Below, in pieces: positions 1 to 8,848 of a DNA stretch of 16,296 bases. Position 1 is the first letter of the stretch. Every line of letters starts with the position of its first letter. Below the pieces are notes generated by a model. It saw only the letters and a program-made list of their open reading frames with translations, did not search any database and had not been told where the DNA came from. The translations under genes were made by a program, and so were the position numbers. This DNA comes from Pelagophyceae sp. CCMP2097 (taxonomy: Eukaryota > Sar > Pelagophyceae): the NCBI GenBank assembly GCA_026770575.1, contig MU657181.1:88302-104597 (forward strand), read 5' to 3'.

Positions 1-230
1 TCCCAATTTTAGCAATCGCATCAACCACCAATCGCTAAATCGGCCGAGTTGCTGCCCTTTTCTTCCCAAAGGTGGAACCTCACGGATGGACCCGGCGACG
101 GACGGACGGACAAACAGACAAACGGACAGACAGACATAATTGCCCCTGGTAATCCTTCAATCAAAGGACCCGAAGGGCCCTTGCCGTAAACTGACGTTGA
201 ATAAACGGCAAGGACCCTTCGGGTCCTCAA
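1..230 (+). repeat. Dispersed repeat, copy 1 (with GGAC/AGAC microsatellite)
   Basis: This stretch is a diverged direct copy of 13084-13287. Both begin with a TTTAGC(A/G)ATCGCATCAACC block. Both continue through a shared segment ending CCTCACGGAT, a GGAC/AGAC tetranucleotide tract, the block TTGCCCCTGGTAAT, then CTTGCCGTAAACTGACGTTG, and end at GGGTCCTCAA. Copy 1 has a 22-bp inverted repeat, one mismatch, at 166-187 / 205-226 around a 17-base loop. It may extend beyond the left edge of the window. No convincing protein is encoded, although short ORFs cross it. It is probably a short mobile or foldback-derived repeat; the class is not recognised. Confidence 0.8.
166..226. repeat. 22-bp hairpin inside dispersed repeat copy 1
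   Basis: GGACCCGAAGGGCCCTTGCC... at 166-187 is the reverse complement of 205-226 except for one base. The loop is 188-204. In the second copy of the repeat (13084-13287) the right arm is missing, which suggests a deletion between short CGG repeats. Confidence 0.75.
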
Positions 231-618
231 CAATAGTAATTGCCAGCCTAGCAAAAGGACAAACTTTAAAAACCCCTCTTCTTTGACGTCTTTTTTGTAA
301 AGATGACCATAAGCCGCACCAAATTTCCAAAACTTTAAGTTGAAGCCTTCAACACTGAAACTACAAAAGCCGTTATAAGAGAAAAGCCGGCCTCGTAGAG
401 CGCCGCGGCGGCAGCGCGTCCCCTGCATGGCCGGTTATGCCAGAGAGGCGCGGCGAAGAAACGGCATGAAAAATTAGGTGGCCGTTTGCTTTTTCGCTCG
501 CCGTCATTTTGATTGACGGTTGTTGTTGGTTCGTAGATAGTTTGCACGAATCCCGATCACGTTGCTATACAAGAGCCTGCACATATACCTCTCGCGCACG
601 GCCCCCTTCCGCGTATTC
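231..618. other. Upstream region of cyclin gene, no gene seen
   Basis: No supported coding exon. The reading frame of the cyclin gene is open back to 562, but only with a TTG as first codon. A small inverted repeat CCGTCA...TGACGG with a 7-base spacer lies at about 500-518, roughly 100 bases before the chosen cyclin ATG. It could be a regulatory site or chance. No TATA box or known element could be assigned. Confidence 0.4.
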
Positions 619-1530
619 ATGGCGTGCAAGGTGTGGGCCGAGGCTCAAGGCTCGGTGCCGCAGCACGAGGCGCGGCGCGTCCTCAAGGTCTACCGCGAGC
701 GACAAGACGATTACCACCTCGGCTTCCTGCGCGACGCGCCCTACGTCGGCGCAATCCGAAGGCAAGCCGTCGACCGCCTCTGGCAGCTCTGCGAGCTCGC
801 GCGCCTCGACGAGACGACTGCGCACGTCGCCACCCGGTTCTTCGACCGCGTCATGCAGCACCCGCACGGCCTCGACGTGCCCCTCGCCCTCCTCGGCGTC
901 GTCTGCGTCCGACTCGCGGCCAAGTTCGAGCAGCGCGAGGAGGACGTGCCCTCGCTCGAGCGCCTCCTCGGCCGCCGCATCTCCCGCGACGACGCGCGAA
1001 GGGCAACAGACGCAGAGGTCGCCCTCGCCAACGCGCTCGGGTGGGACCTGTACACCATCACGTCGCTCCATGTCGTCGAGCTCCTGAACAAGGCGGATGA
1101 GCTCGTCGTCGACCGCCGCGGCGACTTGCTCGGCGGCGCCGCGGCCGTGGCGGCGGACGCGACAGCGTTCGTGAGGAGCTACACCGTCTTCTTCGCCAAC
1201 ATGGCGCTGCAATCGCCCTACTTCCTCGCCTTAGACCCCTGCCTCCTCGGCGCCGCCATCGTCTTGGCCACGCGCCAGCTCCTCTGCATCACGCCGCACT
1301 GGCCCAATCGCCTGGCCGAGGCCACGCGCTTCCGCGTGGCCGACCTGCATTCGACGGCGGCCCTCGTCCTCGAGCGCTACTCCGTCGAGTTTGCCGACCA
1401 CGCAAAGTCCGTCGGACACTTTGCTGGCAAGGCGCAGTCGCCCAAGAACGTGGCGGACTCGGGCGCGTACCGCGACATCTTCTTCGACGAGCCCTCAGAG
1501 GCAACGTCGTCCGATCACATCTTCTGGTGA
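619..1530 (+). CDS. Cyclin (cyclin N- and C-terminal box protein)
   Basis: Predicted regulatory subunit of a cyclin-dependent kinase, 303 aa, apparently intronless. Starting at the first in-frame ATG (619, context TTCATGG), residues about 30-150 read as a cyclin box. RRQAVDRLWQLCELARL (about 48-64) matches the helix-1 consensus, and ATRFFDRVM follows. RLAAKFEQREED (98-109) corresponds to the LLxxKFEE motif, with Lys102 as the expected CDK-contact lysine. Glu133 in AEVALANALGWDLYTIT is placed like the partner glutamate of the E..IL..LxWxLxxxTP motif. A second helical domain fills about 180-265. The tail is short and shows no obvious PEST or destruction box. I cannot assign the subtype (A/B/D); the C-terminal box is weak. 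The gene is convergent with the RelA-TPR gene 246 bases downstream. Frame openness continues upstream to 562, so an upstream exon cannot be excluded. Confidence 0.88.
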   Translation: MACKVWAEAQGSVPQHEARRVLKVYRERQDDYHLGFLRDAPYVGAIRRQAVDRLWQLCELARLDETTAHVATRFFDRVMQHPHGLDVPLALLGVVCVRLAAKFEQREEDVPSLERLLGRRISRDDARRATDAEVALANALGWDLYTITSLHVVELLNKADELVVDRRGDLLGGAAAVAADATAFVRSYTVFFANMALQSPYFLALDPCLLGAAIVLATRQLLCITPHWPNRLAEATRFRVADLHSTAALVLERYSVEFADHAKSVGHFAGKAQSPKNVADSGAYRDIFFDEPSEATSSDHIFW

Positions 1531-1776
1531 TCACCAAACGTCGAGGCGACCGCCTGTGTGAACGCGGCGACCCCGACGACCCGTAAATTATATACATGTA
1601 CCAAATTTGAATCGACGCACCTGCCCCGCGGGCCGCGGGGACCAAAGCGGTACTTGTACCCGCGCTTGACGTCAGGAGATGGCGCAGAGGGCCGAGTCCG
1701 TGGGCGTGTCCGCCAGCGCCCTTTCGCGCTTCCGCAGCGCCGCGGGCTCGTCCTTTTAGCCTGCGGTCGACGCACG
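1531..1776. other. Convergent intergenic spacer with palindromes
   Basis: This separates the stop codons of the cyclin gene (+) and the RelA-TPR gene (-). It contains a near-perfect GC palindrome, CCCCGCGG-G-CCGCGGGG, at 1624-1640 and GGTACTTGTACC at 1649-1660, close together. These could fold at the 3' ends of both transcripts. No ORF here looks real. Confidence 0.5.
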
Positions 1777-4291
1777 TCACAGTGGGCTTGCGTTTGCAAG
1801 CAAGGTCTTTCGAAAGACGCCGCCGGGACCGTCGTTGAGCAGGGCGTTGGCGTGAACTCGGAGGGGCCTGGCGAGTTCGGCGTGGTCGCCACCGACGAGC
1901 TCTTCGTGGACGGCAAGTGCGCGGCGGAGGACTCCGGCTGCCTCCCCGAAGCGCCGCTGCCTCGAGAAGACGTCGGCCTGGCCGACGAGCGTCCGCGCGA
2001 CGTCCAAGGAGATTTTGCTGGCCTCGTGCTCGCGGATGGCCAGCGCATCTGCGTAGCAGTCGAGGGCGGCTGCGTGCTGCCCGCGGTGCTTGAGGCAGTT
2101 GCCGAGGTTGCTCAGCGCCGTCGCCGCGGGTAGCGACCGCCTGCCGGCGGCCGCGACGCGGATCTCCCAAACGCGGCGGAAGAGCGCCTCGCTCTCTGCC
2201 AGCTTCCCCTGGACGCGCAGCATGGCCGCGAGCGCCGACATGGCCGCGGCGCACTCGGCGTGGCGGTGTTCCTTGATGCGGAGCGCGATTCGGTAGAGCG
2301 GCATGGCCTCGTCTAAAGCGCCGGCGCGGCGGAGCATGGAGGCGCAGTTTTCCAGGGCCGTCTCGAAGAGCGGGTGCGCCGTGCCCACCGTTTTTGCGTA
2401 TACGGCCATGGCGCGGAGGTACAGCGGCTGCGCTTCGTCGCACCTGCCCTGCGCCGCGTAGACTGCGGCCATGTTGTTCGTGAGCGTGGCGACGTTCGGG
2501 TGGCCGCGGCCGAGCCGTTCCTCGCGGATCGCGGGCGCGGCTGTACATCTCCAGAGCTTCGCCGTAGCTTCCCTCCTGGTACCGCACGGCGACGAGGTTG
2601 CCCAGCGCCTGCGCCACCGCGACGTGCCCCCCTCGGGCCTCGCGCATCTCCAAACGCGGCGGTACAGCGGCTCGGCTTTGTCGAAGAGACCCTGGCCGTA
2701 GAAGAGATTCGCCCGCGTCACCATCATGTCGGCCACGTCGACGTGGTCCGCGCCGAGCTGCCGCACGCGGATCTCCAAAGCGCGCCGCGACGGCTCTACC
2801 GCCGCGCCGAAGAGACGCTGCTTCTCAAGCGCCGAAACGAGCCGCGACAGCGCCGGCGCGACGGCGTCGTGCGTCGCGCCGAAGAGCCGCTCGTTCATCG
2901 CCAGCGCCGCGCGGTACAGTGGCTTCGCCTCGGCGTAGCGCGCCTGCAGGAACATCAGCTCGGCGAGGTCGAAGACCGCCGCCGCGTGCTCGGCGCCGTC
3001 GGCCTCGGCAGCGTCGACCAAACGCCGCTGCAGCTTCTCGCACAGGGCGAGCTCGCGCAGCGACTTGAGGAGTTCGTCAAAGAGCGTGGCATCGGTGTAC
3101 CGCCTCGAGCATACTAACCCGTCCGAAGCGAACTCGGCCGTGAGCGCCTCGAGCGACGTGAGGCGCCGCGCGTCGAAGTTTAAGAGCTAAACGCGCTCTT
3201 TGCTTCGCCGGCGCCGCGCGCTTCGCCTGGAAGAACGCGCGGAAGAAGGTGTACGCCTCGAGCGACGCCTCCGACGACGCCAGAGAGGCGACCTTTGAGT
3301 GATGTACCTATGACGCACGTCGAACTCGCTCCGGGATGACCCGCGTCGTCGCTGTGACGGTCCGGGTCTTCCGACGATGCTGGCTCGGCGGTGGCGCCTG
3401 TAGTTCGCAGACGTGCCGCAGGCCGCCGCCTCAGTCGACGCTGAGCAGCAGGAGCACGTCGCGGTAGCCAGTCCAGCACGGCTCAGCGACGCGGTTCTTC
3501 GCGCGGACGACGTCGACGCCGGCGTCGCGCGAAAACGCGTCTTGTACGCGCAGCATCGCCGCCGCGGTGCCGCAGACGACGGAGCCTCGCACGACGTCGA
3601 AGACGCACGATGCCGCGGGGCTCGTGCCGGGGCACTCCGATTCGGCCTTGTCCTGCGCTCTAGAACGCGGCTTTGGCACCGCCGCGGCAAACGTCGCGGC
3701 GATGCCCGCCTCGCGCAGCACGCGATCTACGGTTTTGAGGAACGGTCCGGCCGCCACGTCGGCGCAGGCGTAGAGCGCGTCGACGTCTTCGACGGCGGCG
3801 CCGCCCGCATTGCGCTGTCGTAGGTCGTCGTCGGCGTGCGCCTCGGCGTCCATGGCCTCGACGGCCGTCTCTTCGAGGCGGCGCAGCGGCGAGTTTGCCG
3901 GAAAGAGGTCCGCGCAGAGCGCGTCGAGCGCCGCGCGGCCCTCTTGCAGCAGTACGAGGTTGCGTCGGAGCGCCAACGACTTGCCGGCGAGGCCACCATC
4001 GCGCGCCTCGACAAAGACGGCAAACGCGCGCGACTCGGGCGCCGCGCTGCCCGCGCCCGTGCGCGGCTCCTTCGCCGCCTCCGCCGCCGCAGCCTCCTCC
4101 GCCGCCCGCATCGCCACCGCCTCGTCGGCCAGCATCTCGTCCACGAGCTGTTTGGCCGACGGCGTCAACCGCAGCGCCCATTGGTGCTTCTTCCGGACCG
4201 GCACGCGCGGCCGCCTACCCGGCGCATCCAGACGAGGAATACGGAGCCTCACGAAGAAGCGACGGCGCGACACAAAGGAACGACGCCGCAT
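1777..4291 (-). CDS. RelA/SpoT-like domain + kinesin-light-chain-type TPR protein (disrupted in this sequence)
   Basis: I join what look like two ORFs into one three-exon gene. Exon A (4291-3398) has an Arg-rich start, an Ala/Glu-rich helix and a RelA/SpoT-like fold: FDVVRGSVVC, then VVRAKNRVAEP, then TGYRDVLLLLSVD, an in-frame TGA (3433-3431), then GGGLRHVCELQ. A 90-base GC-AG intron (3397-3308) leads in phase to exon B (3307-3227), reading VHHSKVASLASSEASLEAYT then FFRAFFQ, the expected end of that domain. A 40-base GC-AG intron (3226-3187) leads to exon C (3186-1777) with about eight or nine 42-residue TPRs. Near 2650 and 2535 the TPR reading moves to another frame and back. About 794 residues if intact. 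The RelA/SpoT relatives synthesise or hydrolyse (p)ppGpp, but this divergent form shows no clear catalytic set; the TPRs would bind a partner. Start is the first ATG, but the frame is open upstream to 4639. Confident in both domains, moderate on the joining. Confidence 0.72.
2531..2655 (-). other. Frame-shifted segment within the TPR domain
   Basis: In the main frame this interval translates to Arg-rich nonsense, while the neighbouring frame gives a clean TPR (EARGGHVAVAQALGNLVAVR, then YQEGSYGEALEMYSRA). Upstream (EPLYRRVW) and downstream (AIREERLGRGHPNV) TPR segments are back in the main frame. At the first break the gene-strand sequence is GTTTGGAGATG, whereas a sister repeat at about 2160-2180 has GTTTGGGAGATC, consistent with loss of one G. 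At the second break (about 2531-2540) two bases appear missing, so the net change is three bases. The segment is either two base-calling errors or a real, mutually compensating indel pair. Confidence 0.75.
3431..3433 (-). other. In-frame TGA inside the RelA/SpoT-like domain
   Basis: The codon after ...GYRDVLLLLSVD is TGA. The same frame continues without a break into GGGLRHVCELQ, which is the expected continuation of this domain family (a glycine-rich turn, then H-V-C-E-L/V-Q). The TGA therefore interrupts rather than ends the domain. Possible meanings are a base error, a nonsense mutation, an unrecognised intron edge, or recoding. Confidence 0.7.
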
Positions 4292-5247
4292 AGGTGGGTG
4301 CGGGAGATGGTTGCCGCGTAGCGCCTGCGAGTCCGGGCCCGAGCCGGCGTCGCGGCACTCGTGCGTCGCGTCGGACTGACGGCGCGGGCCTGTCGAGGTA
4401 CCGATCCGCGCCCGGCCGACGGCGACGGGCCGGCCCGGGGCACGTCGCCGAGTCGGGCAGGAACCGACGCGGCGGAGGGGAGCAGGCAGCCGCGCACTCG
4501 TGTCCGCGTCGGAAGAGGCCTTCAGGTCGGCCTCGGACTCCAGGTCGAGGCTCCGGCGGTCTGTCAGGTACCTACGAAATCCCGGGCAGTGCCGCGCAGG
4601 GCGCCGGTGCGGCGCCGGTGCGACGGCGACGGCACGCACTTGCGCGCGGCGTCACGGTCTTTCCTCTTCACCGCAAGCTTCCGTTGCTGCGAAGCTACGA
4701 GCCCAGCGTCGGGGGAACGACCGCGGAACGCATCGACGGAGGACACGGGCGCCGCCGACGAATTGAACCCTCATGCCTCCTCACTCACCCGCGGCAGCGT
4801 TCCCGCCCGCCATGCGCAACCGCGAACCGCGGCCCGCGCGGTCGCCGGCAATTCGCCCGCGAAGCGAGGCTCCGGGAGCGAGGACCACGAGCAAGACCGC
4901 GACGCAGCCCGACGCAGAACCGCGCTGCCGCAACGACGCTCGGCGCGAACTTTTGGGCTTGTTCTTTTTTAAACAGATCTTTCTGGAAACCTGATCGTTA
5001 CAATTATTGTACTCGTCGCGGTCAAGAGCCTGCAAGTGGCCCTACCAACCGAGCACCCTATCCCGCGCGGAGAGAGGGCTTGGAAGAGACCGTCCTCGAC
5101 CGTCTACTCCCTCGCTACCTTAGAAAATTACGACTCGAAATTCGACTCCGAGCCCGCTCTTAACCGCTCCGAGCCTTGGAGGAAAGCACCCAGCCGTGAT
5201 GGTGTGCTCGCGAGGTCATGTGCATCTTTAGTGGTGAACCCGGATTA
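4292..5247. other. Intergenic region without supported gene
   Basis: About 950 bases between the 5' end of the RelA-TPR gene and the 3' end of the methyltransferase gene, both on the minus strand. Several long ORFs exist on both strands, but they overlap one another, are rich in Arg/Ala/Pro/Ser, and lack recognisable motifs, as expected of high-GC DNA. The minus frame of the RelA-like exon stays open to 4639, so a 5' exon or leader could lie here. From about 4960 the sequence becomes AT-richer. Confidence 0.45.
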
Positions 5248-6669
5248 TCAGCTGATTCTCTTGAGCCAGCCGCCGGGGTGTTGCGTGAGGATGTACTTTT
5301 CCGGTTTCCTGTCCACAATAAAGTGGTCCCGGAATGTGGCGTCGTCACGAAAGAGTTCGGCCACGGCGGCGGCGGGCCCGTTGTGGATGTACCACTTGCA
5401 AAACGGCTTCTTGGGCCGCGTGTAATCCTCGTAGTTTGGCACTTTCGTGCGGTTGCCCATCTCGCAGTCGCGGTCCAGCCGCGTGTCCTGGACGAGGAGG
5501 TAGCTCCCGACGCTGACAAAGGGCGCCAGGATCTTGGCGTTGCGCAGGACCATGGACTTTTCGTGCGCGGAATCCTGGAGAGACGATGCGAGCCGCGCGG
5601 TACGGCGGGGGGGACGCGGGCGGTCACTTCCGAGACGAATACCGTCTTTGCTTTGGAGGCGTAGCGCGCGACGATTTTGGAAACCTCGCGCGCCGCCTCG
5701 TCGTACTTCTGCGCGTCGCCCAGCGCGGGTACCAGGACCTTGACGATGGTGCCGCGCTCCACGTAGACGTCCCACAACGGATGGTTGTAGCCGTGCGCCG
5801 CGTCGAAGTTCGGCGACGACTCAAAGCACGGCGACGCCCGGTTCTTGCGCTGGTCGTACCTGTGACGCTATCGACTCAGAGGCGGAGGCCCGGCGAGACT
5901 CCAAGAAGCCCCCTTGCAGCGAGTGAGCGGCGGCGATCATGCCGCGTCGCACGAGCGGCGATCCAAAGGCTTTGAGGGTCCACAACGCGGCTCCGCAAAA
6001 CTGGCCGACTTACGGGTCGATGGTCAGAACCTTTGCGCCTTGGACTCCCAACAGCGTCAGCATGTGCGCGAAGAGCAGCGCGCCGCCGCCGCAGAACGTG
6101 CCGAGCTCGACGACGAGGTCGGGTCGGAGGTCTGCAAAGAGCTCCTGCAGGATGATGACGTCCATGGGGTCCTGCTGCGACGATATACCAAAGAACTTGA
6201 AGCTATCCTCGAAGCCGTTGCGCGGGTCATTGATCATGGTCTCGTACCTACAAAAAGGCACCTCGGCCGGGGGCTGCCCCCCGAGAAACGCAGCTGGCGG
6301 CGAAAGCCAGCAGCAGATTCAGCGTCGCGGAGGGGCGGCACGACACCGAAAACTCCTCGCGCTCCTGATGCTGCAAGCTCCGGGGTCCCGGTGCCCGTCG
6401 TTTTCGCCGAGAGGCGTCGCCACGCACCCAAACGCCAAGTCGTCGTACGTGAGCACCTACAATCGTCCCGAAGTACGTGCGGTGCCACGCACGCGGGCAC
6501 CTCGTACCTCTGTCCCGTCGCCGTAGTCCAGCAGGACGTCGCGGGCCCGATGATACTGGCCAAAGTGCTCCAAATTGTGCTCGCTGCGGTCTGCATCCCC
6601 GCCCCAGGAAAACAAGGCAAGAAGGGCGAGGAGGAGGGACCCTCCTGCGCTCGGACTTCCACGAGTCAT
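5248..6669 (-). CDS. CmcI-like (cephalosporin hydroxylase family) SAM-dependent methyltransferase, signal-peptide bearing
   Basis: Five exons assemble in phase to 327 aa: 6669-6508, 6456-6428, 6247-6014, 5859-5628 and 5574-5248. The introns are GT-AG (51, 180, 154 and 53 bases), with donors including GTAAGT and GTGCGT. Residues 1-26 (MTRGSPSAGGSLLLALLALF, then SWGGDA) are a basic start plus a hydrophobic core, a likely secretory signal. The Rossmann fold follows: PDLVVELGTFCGGGALLFAHM (glycine loop at 111-119), AKVLTIDP with the acidic strand-2 end at about 141, VFVSEDSAHEKSMVLRNAK (the D-S-x-H segment at 220-223, typical of the family) and GSYLLVQDTRLD. The C-terminus ends PGGWLKRIS. CmcI relatives use S-adenosylmethionine for O-methylation or are annotated as hydroxylases; the substrate here is unknown. 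The signal suggests action in the secretory route or, in an alga with complex plastids, further targeting. Both ends are well defined. Confidence 0.85.
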
Positions 6670-6717
6670 CACCGGCACGGCCTGCAAATCGAGCTTGTAA
6701 GACTAAATTCTGGTGGA

Positions 6718-6787
6718 TAGGAATTCCTACAAATAAATTCGACGAACGCAAATAGGCAACTAATTATTTCGCAACTAGGAATTCCTA
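6718..6787. repeat. Pair of identical 12-bp palindromes TAGGAATTCCTA
   Basis: TAGGAATTCCTA occurs at 6718-6729 and 6776-6787, just upstream of the methyltransferase start, and again at 9546-9557. Each copy is a perfect 12-base palindrome. The pair lies at the switch from GC-rich coding DNA to AT-rich repeat DNA. It might be a regulatory site or a remnant of a repeat end; function unknown. Confidence 0.6.
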
Positions 6788-6813
6788 CGCATCGACTGGC
6801 CCTGCATAAAGCT

Positions 6814-7843
6814 GAAAGTTATCTAAATTTTAAGTGAGATGGGTTTTAACCTCAGTTTTAAGCGCAAAAATCGAAAGTTATCTAAATTTTAACTTTTAAG
6901 ACACAAAAGATGTCAGCTGCTTAAAGGCGATTTCAAGTTATCAAGTCTATTTTCAGGATGCCGAAGTGACATTATCGCGGCTGACTGGCCTCTCGTGGGG
7001 AACGCCCTCCGGCGGCTCCACGGCGGCGACTGGGTCCCATATAGGTCGTGTTTGAAGCGAAAGCGCTGCCGCGGTGCGACGGGGGAGCCTTGCAACCGCG
7101 GCGCAGCGCGCCAAGCGCGGCGCCGGCGTTGCATTCGCTTCATACTGCGACGGCGGGGCGGGCCCGGCGGGGGCGATGCCGGCAGAAGTTTCGAGCGAAA
7201 GTGCCGCCGCGCCGCCTTGTTATCGACCCGAGAGGGAAAAGCATACAAAAACGCCGACGCTCAAACCTCGGCCGGCGGGCCCACAGCCGGGCGCGGGTGT
7301 CGGAAGCGACGGGCCCACGAAGCCACGGGCGGCGGCGCCGCCGCGACGCGGCTGGCGGGACCACCATTCTTTACGCGTGCAGCGACGCGCTCCGCGACGC
7401 GGCCCCGTCGATAAATTGAGCCGAACTTCGAGACAGCGCACCGGAAGGCGGCGGGGGCGCCTCGCCGCCGGAGCTGCGCGCGGCGGCGACGCCGCAGGCA
7501 CCGAACGAGCCGACCACTTTTACAGTAAGCGGCGCCCCGCGCCAGCGACTCCGGCTGTGCCTTTCGTTCAAACTTCGCCGCGCGGCGCGGGTATCAGCGC
7601 GGGCGCCGGCACCGGCGCGGGCATCGGCGCGGGCGGCATTCGACCATATGCAAGGCATCCGTTCTCTCATCACGCGAGTGACTCGCTGAACTCACTTAAA
7701 ATCCGAGCAAAACTCAGTTTTAAATAGGCCTATTTAAAGGCTCGGAGAGAGAGGTATTTTGAATAAGCCCTCTTAAAATTCAGATAACTCCTCTATTTCC
7801 AGTTTTAAAGGCCGCTTAAAGCGTTAAAATTTAGATAACTTTC
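6814..7843. mobile_element. Terminal-inverted-repeat element with GC-rich core (non-autonomous, unclassified)
   Basis: GAAAGTTATCTAAATTTTAA occurs at 6814-6833 and again, direct, at 6873-6892. Its exact reverse complement is at 7824-7843. A second inverted pair, ATTTTAAGTGAG (6827-6838) and its complement (7691-7702), lies inside. The ends are AT-rich, while the core (about 6985-7670) is strongly GC-rich with no recognisable protein; the ORFs there are Arg/Ala/Gly-rich shadows. The arrangement fits a non-autonomous DNA element that carries unrelated GC-rich DNA. No transposase and no clear target-site duplication were found, so the exact boundaries are uncertain. Confidence 0.55.
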
Positions 7844-7846
7844 GGC

Positions 7847-8438
7847 TTACAAGATGGTTTCGCCAAGAAAGTCAAGTATTTTTGGGCAAATTTGAAACGG
7901 TCTTTCGAGGTACAGATACCGGGGTCGCATGCAGCGCGCCGAGGCGCCTCCAGCCGTGCCGGATGAACTTTGGCATGTCTTCTATGGGCTGAGAAAATCG
8001 ATTTGGCGACTTTGGCGAGGGCCGTTACCACCCAAGGAGACCTCGGATTTTCGTTCATCCACCGCCGATGGCCGCGCACGGCCGTGTGTAAGAAGGCTAC
8101 GTCGAGCAACCACCGAAATACCTGATCTAAAATGCCCGGGGCTGTCACCCAGAAGCTACAGTTGACCCGTATTTTTGAAAAAATGGGCCGTTTCTTCTCT
8201 CTTTTTAAGAAAAGTGACCGTTTTTTTAGAAACTATGTGGTGTGTGTTTATATAAAAAGGGTGTCTATATCTTTCGATCGCTGTAACTTTTGCAAAAGAC
8301 GCTCTTTGGTTAAAGTAGAGCTCTGACTTTTCCTTGGGGTGCGTGCGCGGCCGCCGGAAGCTCAGCCCAATGCCCACTTTAGTTTTGCCAAAAAAACGCG
8401 CAATGCAAAATCAGTTTCTTGGCGAAACCATCTTGTAA
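7847..8438. mobile_element. MITE-like element with perfect 24-bp terminal inverted repeats
   Basis: The 24 bases at 7847-7870 (TTACAAGATGGTTTCGCC...) are the exact reverse complement of 8415-8438. The 592-bp unit lies three bases to the right of the 6814-7843 element. If the outer TTA/TAA is read as a TA target duplication around CAAGATGG...CCATCTTG, the layout resembles non-autonomous Tc1/mariner-type MITEs; this is an inference. The interior encodes no convincing protein: a 78-aa (+) and a 105-aa (-) ORF overlap each other. Confidence 0.7.
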
Positions 8439-8848
8439 TAAAGATTTATGCTCAAAACATGGAAATTGATTTGATTAAATCTTGAATGTCCGCCTTATTG
8501 AGATTTTGACACGCCTTTGGTTTTGGATATTGAATTTTTGCTTTTGCTTTTGCTTTTGGTCGATGCTTAATGTAGGGGAACAATTCCTAAATAGCATTTT
8601 TTTTTGCTTTTGGACTTTCGGAAATAAAGTGGGGACTGCTGTAGCCGGTCTGTGGACCCGTGGCCGCTCCGCGGAGCGTCAATTTTTTGGGGGTATCGGA
8701 AACTAATTTGGATAAATATTGAGCTCCCGTACCCCGTAAATCCCAGGTAAATGCGAAAATACAAGGACTTTATTTAAACCTTTTTTGTTCCGGGAAGGCC
8801 TTTGTCCAGCAGCGAGTACAAAGCGGCGTCTCCCAGTGGCGTCTCCCA
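8439..8848. other. AT-rich intergenic DNA with TTTTGC repeat
   Basis: No gene recognised. A simple hexamer repeat, TTTTGCTTTTGCTTTTGC, occupies 8536-8557. Short ORFs are low-complexity Phe/Leu/Trp-rich readings of AT-rich DNA. Confidence 0.5.

Noticed and set aside
565..1212. Long minus-strand ORF antisense to the cyclin gene
   Set aside because: It is the complement of a high-GC coding exon; it has no motif and the cyclin reading is clearly the real one.
4755..4800. Possible minus-strand tRNA because of a GGGTTCAATTC-like T-loop
   Set aside because: The flanking bases do not form a T-arm stem, and no D-arm or acceptor stem could be found.
4294..5163. 289-codon plus-strand ORF
   Set aside because: Rich in Arg/Gly/Pro, no motif, overlaps other open frames in GC-rich DNA; judged a compositional shadow.
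7074..7727. 217-codon plus-strand ORF in the GC-rich core of the inverted-repeat element
   Set aside because: Low-complexity Arg/Ala/Gly sequence with no domain; other frames are equally open and it runs into the element's AT-rich end.
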